A DNA stretch of 64,000 nt, taken from contig JAZQXL010000020.1 in assembly GCA_045632845.1 (NCBI GenBank), positions 1-64,000 of the forward strand, read 5' to 3'. This DNA comes from RGIG4140 sp045632845 (GTDB lineage: Bacteria > Pseudomonadota > Alphaproteobacteria > CAAHEQ01 > UBA3637). Numbering within the stretch: position 1 is the first letter of the stretch; the number at the start of each line of letters is the position of its first letter. Below the pieces are notes generated by a model. The model saw only the letters and a program-made list of their open reading frames with translations. It did not search any database and was not told the origin of the DNA. Of the stretch, positions 1 to 8,748 are shown piece after piece. Made by a program: the position numbers and the translations under genes.

Positions 1-1529
1 CCACTTATTGTGCTAAATGATGTAGCTGTTGGTGTGCCAGCAGGTGTTCCTGTTAAGGATGTCCATGTTGTTTCTGTTGGTGTACCTGCAGGTGTTCCTG
101 TTGAAGTTGACACGACTGGAATACCTGTGGTTGTTGATACTAATGGTGAGCCAGTTGGTGTACCTGTCGTTGTTGATACTAATGGAGAGCCACTTGTTGT
201 GGAAACCAATGGTGTCCCCGTTGGCGTGGATATAACTGGTGTTGCTGTGGTTGTGCTCAACACGCTTGAGATTGTTGAATCAATTGTTGAAGCTGTTGTT
301 GGTGCACTTATCGCCGTTGTTGATACAACTGGCGTTCCCGTGGTTGTTGATACTAATGGAGAGCCGCTTGTTGTGGAAACCAATGGTGAACCTGTTGTTG
401 TAGAAATTAATGGTGTCCCCGTTGGCGTGGATATAACTGGCGTTGCTGTCGTTGTGCTCAACACGCTTGAGATTGTTGAATCAATTGTTGAAGCTGTTGT
501 TGGTGCACTTGTCGCCGTTGTTGATACAACTGGCGTTCCCGTGGTTGTTGATACTAATGGAGAGCCACTTGTTGTGGAAACCAATGGTGAACCTGTTGAT
601 GTGGATATAACTGGTGTTGCCGTGGTTGTGCTCAACACGCTTGAGATCGTTGAATCAATTGTTGAAGCTGTTGTTGGTGCACTTGTCGCCGTTGTTGATA
701 CAACTGGCGTTCCCGTGGTTGTTGATACTAATGGAGAACCACTTGTTGTGGAAACCAATGGTGAACCTGTTGTTGTAGAAATTAATGGTGAACCTGTTGA
801 TGTGGATATAACTGGTGTTGCCGTGGTTGTGCTCAACACGCTTGAGATTGTTGAATCAATTGTTGAAACTGTTGTTGGTGCACTTGTCGCCGTTGTTGAT
901 ACAAGCGGTGAACCTGTCGTTGTGGAAACCAATGGTGAACCTGTTGTCGTAGAAACCAATGGTGAACCTGTTGATGTGGATATAACTGGTGTTGCTGTCG
1001 TTGTGCTCAACACGCTTGAGATTGTTGAATCAATTGTTGAAACTGTTGTTGGTGTACTTGTTGCCGTTGTTGATACAAGTGGTGAGCCTGTCGTTGTAGA
1101 GACAATAGGAGTACCTGTCGTTGTTGATGTTGTGGAAAGAGAACTAGATGTTGTCGTTGTAGATCCAACTGATGAACCCGTTGTCGTAGAAACCAATGGT
1201 GAGCCTGTCGTTGTAGAGGCAATAGAAGTACCTGTTGTTGTCGATGTTGTGGAAGGTGTACTATTTGTTGTCGTAGAAACCAATGGTGAGCCTGTTATCG
1301 TCGTTTTTGTCGGTGTACCCGTTGTGGTAGATCCCAACACCCTCGTTCCTGTTGTTGTACTCTTTGTTTCAACAGATCCAAAAACTGTTGTTCCATCCAT
1401 CGCCTGCGTATACGTTTCAAAATAACACGTACCATAATCATCACAGACAAACCCTTTTGTACTTGCAAAAGCATCCGTCATTTGCAAGGACACAATAGCT
1501 ACACTCAATAGCAACAACGACTTATTCAT
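1..1529 (-). CDS. Secreted Thr/Ser-rich tandem-repeat protein (C-terminus beyond window)
   Basis: The minus-strand frame starts at the ATG at 1529, behind a clear GGAGG site (1531-1540 region), and stays open to the window edge, so the 3' end is missing. It begins MNKSLLLLSVAIVSLQMTDA followed by FA, a typical Sec signal peptide with a predicted cut after residue 22. A short region with two cysteines (CDDYGTC) follows, and then hundreds of residues made almost only of Thr, Ser, Pro, Gly, Val and Ile. The repeat units contain strings such as TTTGSPLVS and TTTATPVIS. This looks like a mucin-like or stalk-like surface or secreted protein. No enzymatic domain is visible. A Val-rich frame on the opposite strand is also open across the block, but it has no ribosome site and no signal peptide, so I take the minus strand as coding. 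Function unknown; an adhesin or glycosylated surface layer is only a guess. Confidence 0.8.
   Translation of the reverse strand, partial: MNKSLLLLSVAIVSLQMTDAFASTKGFVCDDYGTCYFETYTQAMDGTTVFGSVETKSTTTGTRVLGSTTTGTPTKTTITGSPLVSTTTNSTPSTTSTTTGTSIASTTTGSPLVSTTTGSSVGSTTTTSSSLSTTSTTTGTPIVSTTTGSPLVSTTATSTPTTVSTIDSTISSVLSTTTATPVISTSTGSPLVSTTTGSPLVSTTTGSPLVSTTATSAPTTVSTIDSTISSVLSTTTATPVISTSTGSPLISTTTGSPLVSTTSGSPLVSTTTGTPVVSTTATSAPTTASTIDSTISSVLSTTTATPVISTSTGSPLVSTTSGSPLVSTTTGTPVVSTTATSAPTTASTIDSTISSVLSTTTATPVISTPTGTPLISTTTGSPLVSTTSGSPLVSTTTGTPVVSTTAISAPTTASTIDSTISSVLSTTTATPVISTPTGTPLVSTTSGSPLVSTTTGTPTGSPLVSTTTGIPVVSTSTGTPAGTPTETTWTSLTGTPAGTPTATSFSTIS
225..1100 (-). repeat. Tandem repeats inside the secreted Thr/Ser-rich gene
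   Basis: The core ctcaacacgcttgag occurs at 256, 457, 631, 832 and 1006. The spacings are 201, 174, 201 and 174 bp, so units of 67 and 58 codons alternate. The 27-bp difference is one copy of a 9-codon sub-repeat (TTTGSPLVS in the minus-strand reading). Units are nearly identical, which suggests recent expansion and likely length variation between strains. Confidence 0.9.
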
Positions 1530-1592
1530 GAGACCTCCACCTATTTTTTTGCGACAACACACCTTAAACTTTCGTATAAGGCCCTTACTTTA

Positions 1593-1622
1593 ATTTTAAC
1601 ACCCATTTTTCAATCTTGTCAA
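1593..1622 (-). promoter_or_regulatory. Sigma70-type promoter of the secreted repeat gene
   Basis: Read on the minus strand there is TTGACA (1622-1617), an 18-bp spacer and TAAAAT (1598-1593). This predicts a start near 1586 and a leader of about 55 nt before the ATG at 1529. The promoter lies just beyond the uvrD stop codon, so the repeat gene appears to be transcribed on its own. Confidence 0.65.
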
Positions 1623-1658
1623 CCAAAAAACTGTTATTTTTGTTTATTTAGTTGTTTT

Positions 1659-3986
1659 TTAAGAAAAAAGCTCTTCCAAAAACGCTGATTTCACTTTTTT
1701 CAACCCGACACTGTCAAAACTGACAGCTAAGGCATCACCCATGTCTTTTACAACCGTTCCATCACCAAATAATTCATGATGAACTCGCTTACCAATACGC
1801 TTTGATTTTTGAGATTTTGAAACTGAAGTTGTAGCAAAAGAATAAAAATCATCTTCTTGCTGATTTAAATTTTCCCTACTCCACTTACTTTTATTCCCAA
1901 AATAAAAGGTTGATTTTTCCTCTTTAGGAGTAACAAAACTATCTTCTCTATAAAATGAAGAAGACCTTGACCATGCTGGCTCAATCATATCCATAGAATA
2001 CGCTTTATTAATAGGTGAAGGAAATTGAACATGTTCTTCTGGCAACTCTTCAAAAAATCTCGATGGTAAGGCATTTTGAGTCTGCCCATACATGCGGCGA
2101 TTATCTGCATGAGAAATAAACGCCTTTTCCCTTGCACGTGTTAACCCAACATACGCCAGACGTCTTTCTTCTTCCAAACCACTTTCACCCGATTCATCCA
2201 ATGCTTTTTGGTGTGGGAACAATCCTTCTTCCCACCCAGGAAGATACACATGCTTAAACTCCAACCCTTTAGATGCATGTAATGTCATCACCACAAGCTG
2301 ATCTTGAGAAACTTGTTCATCCACATCTGTCACAAGCGTTGCATATTCAATAAATTCTTCAATACTCTTAAAGTCATCCAAAACAGTGTATAGTTCCATC
2401 AAGTTTTCCACACGACCTGCCGCTTCAACAGATTTATCTTGTTTCCACATTTGAATATAACCAGATTCATTTAATATAAAACGTGCAACTTCAGCAGGAA
2501 AAGCCGACATCGTTTTTTCTTTAGCTGCTTTAAGCAACAAAATAAACCCATCTAATGTTTTTCGAAGCAACGGTTTCAACGGTGCCCAAGCAATCGCATC
2601 ATATAAACTAATTTTCTTTTCCCTTGCTGTTTTTGTGAGCGTTTCTAATGCTTGAGGTCCAACACCCCTACGTGGCTTATTCACAATTCTTAAAAATGCC
2701 AAATCATCATTTGGATTCAAAATCAACCTTAAATATGCTACCGCATCTTTGATTTCTTCCCGCTCATAAAACTTAAATCCTCCAATAATCTTATACGGCA
2801 CGCCTGAACGCATTAAAACTTCTTCAAATTGACGTGTTTGGAACGTTGCCCGCACCAAAATCGCCATCTCGCTTAAATTGAGACCTTTTTTATTTTCCAA
2901 AACAATTTGAGAAACAATCTTTTCTGCCTCTTGCGACCCAGAAAAAAATCGAGAAACTTTTACCTTATCCCCACTTGAACGCAACTCATCCGCTGTTTTA
3001 AGTGTTTTCCCTAAACGACCTTGATTAAACGATATCAAATGCGAAGCCGCTCCCAAAATGTGCGCCGTTGAACGATAATTTCGCTCCAACCGAATGATAA
3101 GCGCGTCGGGAAAGACTTTTTGAAATGAAAGAATATTTTCAACTTCAGCACCTCGCCAAGAATAAATGGATTGATCATCATCCCCCACACAACAAATATT
3201 ACCATATCCTTTTGCCAACAATCTCAACAACAAATATTGTGCAACGTTTGTGTCTTGATACTCATCAACCAAAATATAATGAAATTGTCTTTGATATTGT
3301 TGTAACACATCAGGATGTGATTGAAACAATGCCAAAGGCATCAACAACAAATCTCCAAAATCAACAGCATTTAATGAACGCAGTCTTTCTTGATATTTTT
3401 CATAAAACCACAAAGCACGCCCCTCACAAAACCCTGTGTTTTGAGCCACAGTTACTTGGTGAGGCAATAAACCTTTATCTTTCCACCGTTGAATTACCTC
3501 CAACAAACCTGCTGGTGTGTGTTTTTTGATATCAACACCAGCTTCTTGCATCATTTGTTTTAAAAGGCGTTCTTGATCATCTGAATCCAATACAATAAAA
3601 TTAGATTCCAGCCCCAACAAAGAGCCGTGTTTTCTTAAAATTCTAATCCCAATTGAGTGAAAAGTTCCCAACCAAACAGAAAAAGCATCTCCCCCAATCA
3701 TCCTTTCCAAACGCTCCTTCATTTCTTTTGAAGCTTTGTTTGTAAAAGTTACCGCTAAAATCTGCCAAGGAAGCGCCTTTTGTTGCTGCAAAATATAAGC
3801 AATTCTTGTTGTTAAAACCTTTGTTTTCCCTGTACCAGCACCTGAAAGAACCAGCACAGGACCTTCCGTTGTTTCAACAGCTTGTCTTTGTTCTTTATTC
3901 AACTCATCCAAAAAAGCAGGTTTTTCAATAAACCCAGGCATTGGGTGAACATTCACTTCTGGTTCTTCAATTTCAAATAAATCCAT
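1659..3986 (-). CDS. uvrD: ATP-dependent DNA helicase UvrD/PcrA
   Basis: A superfamily 1A 3'-5' helicase used in nucleotide excision and mismatch repair and in clearing blocked forks. All signature motifs are visible in order: Q-motif LNKEQRQAV, Walker A GAGTGKT (about residues 49-55), DEYQDTN (Walker B), GDDDQSIYSWRG, VMTLHASKGLEF and YVGLTRAREKA. The length of 775 residues is normal. The C-terminus ends in a Tudor-like segment (GKRVHHELFGDGTVVKDMG), as in PcrA/UvrD. I use the ATG at 3986; an in-frame TTG at 3998 would add four residues. It stands alone, separated from ptsN by a terminator-like hairpin. Confidence 0.95.
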   Translation of the reverse strand: MDLFEIEEPEVNVHPMPGFIEKPAFLDELNKEQRQAVETTEGPVLVLSGAGTGKTKVLTTRIAYILQQQKALPWQILAVTFTNKASKEMKERLERMIGGDAFSVWLGTFHSIGIRILRKHGSLLGLESNFIVLDSDDQERLLKQMMQEAGVDIKKHTPAGLLEVIQRWKDKGLLPHQVTVAQNTGFCEGRALWFYEKYQERLRSLNAVDFGDLLLMPLALFQSHPDVLQQYQRQFHYILVDEYQDTNVAQYLLLRLLAKGYGNICCVGDDDQSIYSWRGAEVENILSFQKVFPDALIIRLERNYRSTAHILGAASHLISFNQGRLGKTLKTADELRSSGDKVKVSRFFSGSQEAEKIVSQIVLENKKGLNLSEMAILVRATFQTRQFEEVLMRSGVPYKIIGGFKFYEREEIKDAVAYLRLILNPNDDLAFLRIVNKPRRGVGPQALETLTKTAREKKISLYDAIAWAPLKPLLRKTLDGFILLLKAAKEKTMSAFPAEVARFILNESGYIQMWKQDKSVEAAGRVENLMELYTVLDDFKSIEEFIEYATLVTDVDEQVSQDQLVVMTLHASKGLEFKHVYLPGWEEGLFPHQKALDESGESGLEEERRLAYVGLTRAREKAFISHADNRRMYGQTQNALPSRFFEELPEEHVQFPSPINKAYSMDMIEPAWSRSSSFYREDSFVTPKEEKSTFYFGNKSKWSRENLNQQEDDFYSFATTSVSKSQKSKRIGKRVHHELFGDGTVVKDMGDALAVSFDSVGLKKVKSAFLEELFS

Positions 3987-4064
3987 TTTAACACTCAAAA
4001 TATACTGTTTTTGTTCTCATTCATAATAAACATTTTCAGCCAATTGTCAAGAAGATTTCAAACA

Positions 4065-4099
4065 CAAAAAAAGGCCCCTCTAAAAGAAAGGCCTTTTTT
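4065..4099 (-). terminator. Rho-independent terminator after ptsN
   Basis: An inverted repeat AAAAAGGCC / GGCCTTTTT (about 4067-4098) lies 15 bp beyond the ptsN stop codon. On the minus strand the GC-paired stem is followed by a run of T. The arms are symmetric, so it could also act on the plus strand. Confidence 0.75.
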
Positions 4100-4112
4100 A
4101 TCATTTTATATA

Positions 4113-4571
4113 TTAGCCCTCGGCTGCATCACTCTCTGAAATGATTTGATAAATTTCTTCATTTGTTTTTGCTTTACGCAATTGAGCTGTTACATTTTCA
4201 TCTCTTAACAAACGTGATAAACGAGCCAATGCCTTCAAGTGATCTGCTCCAGCTTCTTCTGGAACCAACAACAAAAAGACCAAATCAACAAGTTTGCCGT
4301 CAACAGATTCAAAATCAACTGGATTTGTTCGCACAAAAGCACAGAAAATTTTATCAATACCAACCAAACGTGTGTGCGGAAGAGCAACACCAGCACCAAC
4401 ACCCGTTGTACCCAAACGCTCACGTTCAACCAAAGCATCTAAGATAACACGACTGTCAACGCCTGTTCCTTTTGACGCAAGAACAGCTAAGTCTTCTAAT
4501 AACTTTTTCTTACCATCTGAAGAAAGATCACAAACAACACTTTCTTTAGATAGAATATCTACTATTTTCAT
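4113..4571 (-). CDS. ptsN: PTS IIA-like nitrogen regulatory protein PtsN
   Basis: A 152-residue EIIA-Ntr protein of the nitrogen PTS, a cytoplasmic phosphoacceptor that regulates potassium, nitrogen or stress responses. The phosphorylated histidine is H66 in GVALPHTRL, and the family pattern continues with LVFLLLVPEEAGADHLKALA. It follows hpf with a 7-bp gap, the usual hpf-ptsN order (rpoN-hpf-ptsN in many proteobacteria, though rpoN is not here). The ATG at 4571 has an AGGT upstream. Confidence 0.93.
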   Translation of the reverse strand: MKIVDILSKESVVCDLSSDGKKKLLEDLAVLASKGTGVDSRVILDALVERERLGTTGVGAGVALPHTRLVGIDKIFCAFVRTNPVDFESVDGKLVDLVFLLLVPEEAGADHLKALARLSRLLRDENVTAQLRKAKTNEEIYQIISESDAAEG

Positions 4572-4578
4572 TTTATAC

Positions 4579-5124
4579 CTATTTTTGTTTTGGATCTACC
4601 CAACCGATGTTACCATCAGCACGACGATAAACCATATTGAAACCGCCATGAGCTGTATTTTTAAACATCAAAGCTGGTAAATTTTCCAAATCCATGCGCA
4701 TAACAGCTTCACTTACTGTACAAACAGGAATTTGAGTTTGCATTTCAGCAATAATAACTGGAGCATCAACAGATTCTTCTGTTTCGTTAATAGCTTCAAT
4801 AACAGACATATCTGCCATTTCAACAATGTTTTTGTGCTCTGTTAATTTGTTTTTATATTTACGCAATTGACGTGACAATCTTGAAATTGCACCATCTAAA
4901 GAAGCATAAGCATCTGCTGAAGAAGCTGAAGAACGAATAACAGCACCTGTTTTTGGATGAACAGTTAATTCTGTTTTAATTTCGCTACCTTCTCTTGTTA
5001 CACGCACATCAGCGCTAACAGCTTCGTCAAAGTATTTTGAAACAGATGAATCCAAAGCACCTTCCGCATAGATACGGAAATTGTCGCCTAAATTGATTTG
5101 TTGTCCGGAAATTAATATTTGCAT
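4579..5124 (-). CDS. hpf: Ribosome hibernation-promoting factor, long form
   Basis: A 181-residue protein of the HPF/RaiA family that binds the 30S subunit and makes inactive ribosome dimers in stationary phase. The N-terminal domain (residues 1-100, start MQILISGQQINLGDN) is the S30AE fold. A linker leads to a C-terminal domain (ENLPALMFKNTAHGGFNMVYRRADGNIGWVDP pattern, given here only as family resemblance), which marks the long form that promotes 100S dimers by itself. The AGGAAAG site lies 9 bases before the ATG. It is the first gene of an hpf-ptsN operon. Confidence 0.93.
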   Translation of the reverse strand: MQILISGQQINLGDNFRIYAEGALDSSVSKYFDEAVSADVRVTREGSEIKTELTVHPKTGAVIRSSASSADAYASLDGAISRLSRQLRKYKNKLTEHKNIVEMADMSVIEAINETEESVDAPVIIAEMQTQIPVCTVSEAVMRMDLENLPALMFKNTAHGGFNMVYRRADGNIGWVDPKQK

Positions 5125-5209
5125 TGTGTTTTCTTTCCTGTTAATGTAAAAATTATAAAACTATAGGATTTCACCTTACTCCGTTTTTAATGAAATGTCA
5201 AGAGTTCTA

Positions 5210-6298
5210 ATGATACCTAGCAAAAAACATCCTTTTGGACTATATATTCATTGGCCATATTGTTTAAATAAATGTCCATATTGCGATTTTGCAAGCAAAG
5301 TTGCACCCTTAATTGATGAAAACCTCATTTTACAAGGATATAAAAGAGATATATCTGTTTTTAAAGAAAAATTTTCAAACATCCCAACTGTTTCATCCAT
5401 CTTTTTTGGTGGGGGAACTCCCTCTTTAATGAGTGAAAAAATGTTTGATGAGGTTATGAACCTTCTTTCAAAAAACTTTAATATTTCCACTCAGTCAGAA
5501 ATCTCATTAGAAGCAAATCCAGATACAATTTCTCTTCAAAAAATGAAATCTTTTAAAACATCTGGATTAAACAGACTTTCCATAGGCGTTCAATCACTTA
5601 ATGAAAAGGATTTAAAGTTTTTAGGACGACTCCACTCTGTTCAAACCGCTCTTCAACGTATTGATGAAGCAAAATCCATCTTCAAAAGAATCAATATAGA
5701 TCTTATTTATGCAAGACCACACCAAAAATTAAAGGATTGGGAAACAGAATTATTCCAAGCAATCAAACTTGGATTATCTCATTATTCTCTCTATCAACTC
5801 ACATTAGAAGAAGGAACAATTTTTTACAAAAACAACATCCCTCAAATTTCCCAAACACAAGCAAACAAACTTTATAAACTAACTGAAGAAATTATGTCAT
5901 CAAACAATTTGCCTGCTTACGAAATTTCAAACTATGCACAAAAAGGGCAAGAGTGCCAACACAATTTAATTTACTGGAAAGGTCAAAATTATTTAGGCAT
6001 TGGCCCTGCTGCTCATGGCAGAATGGATTTTATTGCAGCCGAAAATGAAAAATCCGTTCAAAACTGGATCAAAAAAGGCCCTCATTTTATCAAGTTAACC
6101 GCTGAAGAAAAAAAAGATGAACAACTTTTAATGGGGCTTCGCCTTACTCAGGAAGGTTACCCCTTCGTAAACTTAAAAGAAAACGCTCTAAAACAAGCGC
6201 TTTCAAAAAAATGGATTATAATAAAAGAAGATAAACTTTTCACAACACTTAAAGGACGATTAATGCTTAATCAACTTATCCTACTTTTAGCTAGTTAA
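5210..6298 (+). CDS. hemW: Radical SAM heme chaperone HemW
   Basis: A coproporphyrinogen oxidase-like radical SAM protein, now known as the heme chaperone HemW rather than the oxidase HemN. The cluster motif is C18-x3-C22-x2-C25 (YCLNKCPYCDF), preceded by the family start FGLYIHWPYC. FGGGTPSL, the SAM-binding region, follows, and a C-terminal HemN domain ends the protein. I prefer the ATG at 5210 (362 residues) with AAGAG at 5200-5204. An in-frame ATG at 5195 would add five residues. In many proteobacteria this gene neighbours rsmI or rdgB. It converges on lpoA, with only 2 bp between the stop codons. Confidence 0.92.
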   Translation: MIPSKKHPFGLYIHWPYCLNKCPYCDFASKVAPLIDENLILQGYKRDISVFKEKFSNIPTVSSIFFGGGTPSLMSEKMFDEVMNLLSKNFNISTQSEISLEANPDTISLQKMKSFKTSGLNRLSIGVQSLNEKDLKFLGRLHSVQTALQRIDEAKSIFKRINIDLIYARPHQKLKDWETELFQAIKLGLSHYSLYQLTLEEGTIFYKNNIPQISQTQANKLYKLTEEIMSSNNLPAYEISNYAQKGQECQHNLIYWKGQNYLGIGPAAHGRMDFIAAENEKSVQNWIKKGPHFIKLTAEEKKDEQLLMGLRLTQEGYPFVNLKENALKQALSKKWIIIKEDKLFTTLKGRLMLNQLILLLAS

Positions 6299-6300
6299 TT

Positions 6301-7473
6301 TTAATCAAATTGTGGCTTAGCAGGATCAACCTTTATGATATAGTTTTTTCCTCTAATTTGAAACATTTCAAGCAATCTTTCATTTGAACCAGTTTCATTA
6401 AAACGAAATCTACCATTAATACCATAATAACCCTCAGGGGCTTCTAAAGATGTCCGATCCAAAGCACCTTTTTTTGACAAGTAACTAATTAAAGAAACAC
6501 CATCATATCCCAAAGCTGAAACCATCACTGGTTTTGAACCAAAAGCTTCTTTGTAATTTTGTTGAAATAAACGTAATTTTGTTTGTGGCAAATCTGCAAA
6601 ATATGTACCAACCAAATCTCTATTATGTTGCGCCCTCAACGTTGCTAATCCATAAAATGAAACCAAATTTGGTGTCACATCATAATATCCTAATAAAGAA
6701 ACCAATTGCTGTAAACGAACACCTTGTTCAAAAACAAACAACGCATCAAACTCAATTCGTTCTGCCGTTGGATTCGTTGCAAGCTCTTTTTCTTCTTCAG
6801 TCAAATCATCTTTTTTTAAATCAATTAACGGAGGCGCAATTTTTGCAACAGCACTTGTTAAATCTGGATTTTTAACATCATACATTGAAATATGAGATAA
6901 TTGCATCGTTGGACAAGTTGCAATTGCCTGTTCAAACGATTTTAAAACAATTTCACCTGTTTTATCTTGAGGTCCTAACAACGCAAAACGCTGTTCCCCT
7001 CTTTGACAGGCAAAATCAACAACTCTTCGAACCTGTTGATTGATCAATAATGCCATTGTATAAACATCATTATCAAGCGCACTCACATCTGATGTAAAAG
7101 AAATCACAGGAATGGATGGATCTAAAGATGAAATTTTTGCAACTTCAGACGAAAAAATTGGTCCCAAAACAATATCAGCATCTGCCTTTTTTGCTTGTTG
7201 ATAACTTTCAACAGCCCCTTCTGGCGTGCCTTTTGTGTCATAAAAAGAAATTTCTGTAGCTTCATCTGTTGAACGTTCTAATTGAGCCATCAAAATTGCA
7301 TTTCGAAAAGCATCACCTAAAGAAGCAGAATCACCTGATAAAGGCAACAAAACAGCTGTCTTTGTTTTTTTAACTTCAGGTTTTAAAAAATCACTTGTTT
7401 CAAATCTTGATTTTTCAACACCACACCCAACCAAACACAAACAACCAACAGCAACGAGAATTTTTTTTAACAT
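6301..7473 (-). CDS. lpoA: Penicillin-binding protein activator, LpoA-like lipoprotein
   Basis: A 390-residue lipoprotein with a type 1 periplasmic-binding fold, as in the C-terminal half of LpoA and in Leu/Ile/Val-binding proteins. The start at 7473 (MLKKILVAVGCLCLVGCG) gives a lipobox LVGC with Cys16 or 17 as the lipid anchor; AGGAA lies upstream. Motifs include TAVLLPLSGDSASLGDAFRNA and DADIVLGPIFSSEV, typical of the family. In E. coli LpoA activates PBP1A from the outer membrane. The divergent rsmI next door, followed by yraN and dolP, reproduces the conserved rsmI-lpoA-yraN-dolP neighbourhood. The N-terminal TPR half of gammaproteobacterial LpoA is absent, as usual in alphaproteobacteria. 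Confidence 0.82.
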   Translation of the reverse strand: MLKKILVAVGCLCLVGCGVEKSRFETSDFLKPEVKKTKTAVLLPLSGDSASLGDAFRNAILMAQLERSTDEATEISFYDTKGTPEGAVESYQQAKKADADIVLGPIFSSEVAKISSLDPSIPVISFTSDVSALDNDVYTMALLINQQVRRVVDFACQRGEQRFALLGPQDKTGEIVLKSFEQAIATCPTMQLSHISMYDVKNPDLTSAVAKIAPPLIDLKKDDLTEEEKELATNPTAERIEFDALFVFEQGVRLQQLVSLLGYYDVTPNLVSFYGLATLRAQHNRDLVGTYFADLPQTKLRLFQQNYKEAFGSKPVMVSALGYDGVSLISYLSKKGALDRTSLEAPEGYYGINGRFRFNETGSNERLLEMFQIRGKNYIIKVDPAKPQFD

Positions 7474-7562
7474 CAAATTATTCCTTTTCTTATTTATTTT
7501 TATTTGATATACTGAATTTATCATATTTTTTCAAGCATTATCTATAGATATTGGAGTTTTTT

Positions 7563-8399
7563 ATGCTTATACTCGTTTCAACACCCATTGGTAATTTATC
7601 AGATATTTCAAAACGTGCTATTGAAACACTGAACAATGCAGACATTATCGCCTGTGAAGACACAAGAACAAGCGCCCAATTATTCACATTGTTAGGAGTC
7701 AAAGCAAAAAAACTCATTCCTTACCACGAACATAATGCCGATTCAGCACGGCCTAAAATAATCGAATTTTTAAAACAAGGGTTAACAATTGCACTTGTCA
7801 GTGATGCGGGCACCCCTTTGATTTCCGATCCAGGATATCGCCTTGTCCGTGATTGCAGACAAAACAACATCCCTGTATCAACTGTTCCAGGGGCAAATGC
7901 TGTATTATCTGCCCTACAACTATCTGGTCTTCCTTCTGATGCTTTTTTATTTGCAGGATTTCTCCCAAACAAAAAAACAGCCAGAAGAAGCTCTCTTCAA
8001 ACACACAAAAATGTTGCGGCCACACTCATTTTTTATGAAACTGCTAACAGATTAATTGACTCATTAAATGATATTTTAGAAATTTTAGGTAACCGTGAAA
8101 TGGCAGTTGTTCGCGAAATTACAAAAAAATTTGAAGAAACAAAAACTGGACAAGTGAAAGATTTGATTTCATATTATATGGATGAAGGTAACCCCAAAGG
8201 TGAACTTGTTTTAGTAATTTCAAGATCAAATAAAGAAAATCAAGAAACAGATGATGTTGAAACACTAATTCGTAAAACACTTGAAACCTGTTCAGCAAGA
8301 GATACAGCTGATCTTGTTGCCAAAGCAACAGGCATTCACAAAAAAGAAATTTATAAAAAAGTTTTGGACATTCAACATGCTGAAAAAAAAGAAGTTTAA
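7563..8399 (+). CDS. rsmI: 16S rRNA (cytidine1402-2'-O)-methyltransferase RsmI
   Basis: A 278-residue SAM-dependent methyltransferase that 2'-O-methylates C1402 of 16S rRNA in the decoding centre. It has the tetrapyrrole-methylase fold: the start MLILVSTPIGNLSD, then ACEDTRTS, YHEHN, LVSDAGTPLISDPG and PGANAVLSALQLSG. I choose the ATG at 7563 because GGAG at 7553-7556 is correctly spaced; an upstream in-frame TTG includes that site and is unlikely. Its 3' end overlaps yraN by 23 bp, so the two are translationally coupled. Confidence 0.95.
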   Translation: MLILVSTPIGNLSDISKRAIETLNNADIIACEDTRTSAQLFTLLGVKAKKLIPYHEHNADSARPKIIEFLKQGLTIALVSDAGTPLISDPGYRLVRDCRQNNIPVSTVPGANAVLSALQLSGLPSDAFLFAGFLPNKKTARRSSLQTHKNVAATLIFYETANRLIDSLNDILEILGNREMAVVREITKKFEETKTGQVKDLISYYMDEGNPKGELVLVISRSNKENQETDDVETLIRKTLETCSARDTADLVAKATGIHKKEIYKKVLDIQHAEKKEV

Positions 8400-8748
8400 A
8401 AACGTACATATTACAGAAAAAATAGCTCTTTTTTATCTCAGATTAAAAGGATATCATTTAATCAAAAAAAATTTCACCGTTCATAATGGAACAGGCGCAG
8501 GCGAAATTGACTTAATTATGCAAAAGGGGAAAACCATCATTTTTGTTGAGGTAAAAAAAAGAAAAACGTATCTTCTTGCCGCTCAATCTATCGATATTAA
8601 TTCTCAATTACGAATTGTAAAATCCTCGGCTGTTTTTTTTCAACAACATCCAAAATATTCTTCCTTCCAAGTGAGATATGATGCCGTTCTTTTTAAAGAC
8701 AAAAGTTTTATCCCCCAACATTTAAAAGATGCATGGAGAGTGCTGTGA
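8377..8748 (+). CDS. yraN: YraN-family putative endonuclease
   Basis: A 123-residue UPF0102 protein with the Holliday-junction-resolvase-like nuclease fold. The GxGEIDLI motif (GTGAGEIDLIMQKGKTIIFVEVK) carries the predicted E-D-ExK active site. The internal ATG at 8377 gives the normal family start just ahead of ITEKIALFYLRLKGY. It lies between rsmI and dolP, as in E. coli. No defined cellular role is known for the family. Confidence 0.9.
   Translation: MLKKKKFKNVHITEKIALFYLRLKGYHLIKKNFTVHNGTGAGEIDLIMQKGKTIIFVEVKKRKTYLLAAQSIDINSQLRIVKSSAVFFQQHPKYSSFQVRYDAVLFKDKSFIPQHLKDAWRVL

Noticed and set aside
150..1260. Regular repeats as a CRISPR array
   Set aside because: Units are 174-201 bp, in frame and without unique spacers; they encode protein repeats. 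No cas genes are in the window.
10..1425. Plus-strand open frame for a Val-rich repeat protein
   Set aside because: No ribosome site, no signal peptide and no start context. The opposite strand has promoter, ribosome site and signal peptide. The open frame is a by-product of the repeat composition.
3125..3529. Plus-strand open frame of 134 codons inside uvrD
   Set aside because: It lies fully antisense to conserved helicase motifs, and it has no ribosome site.
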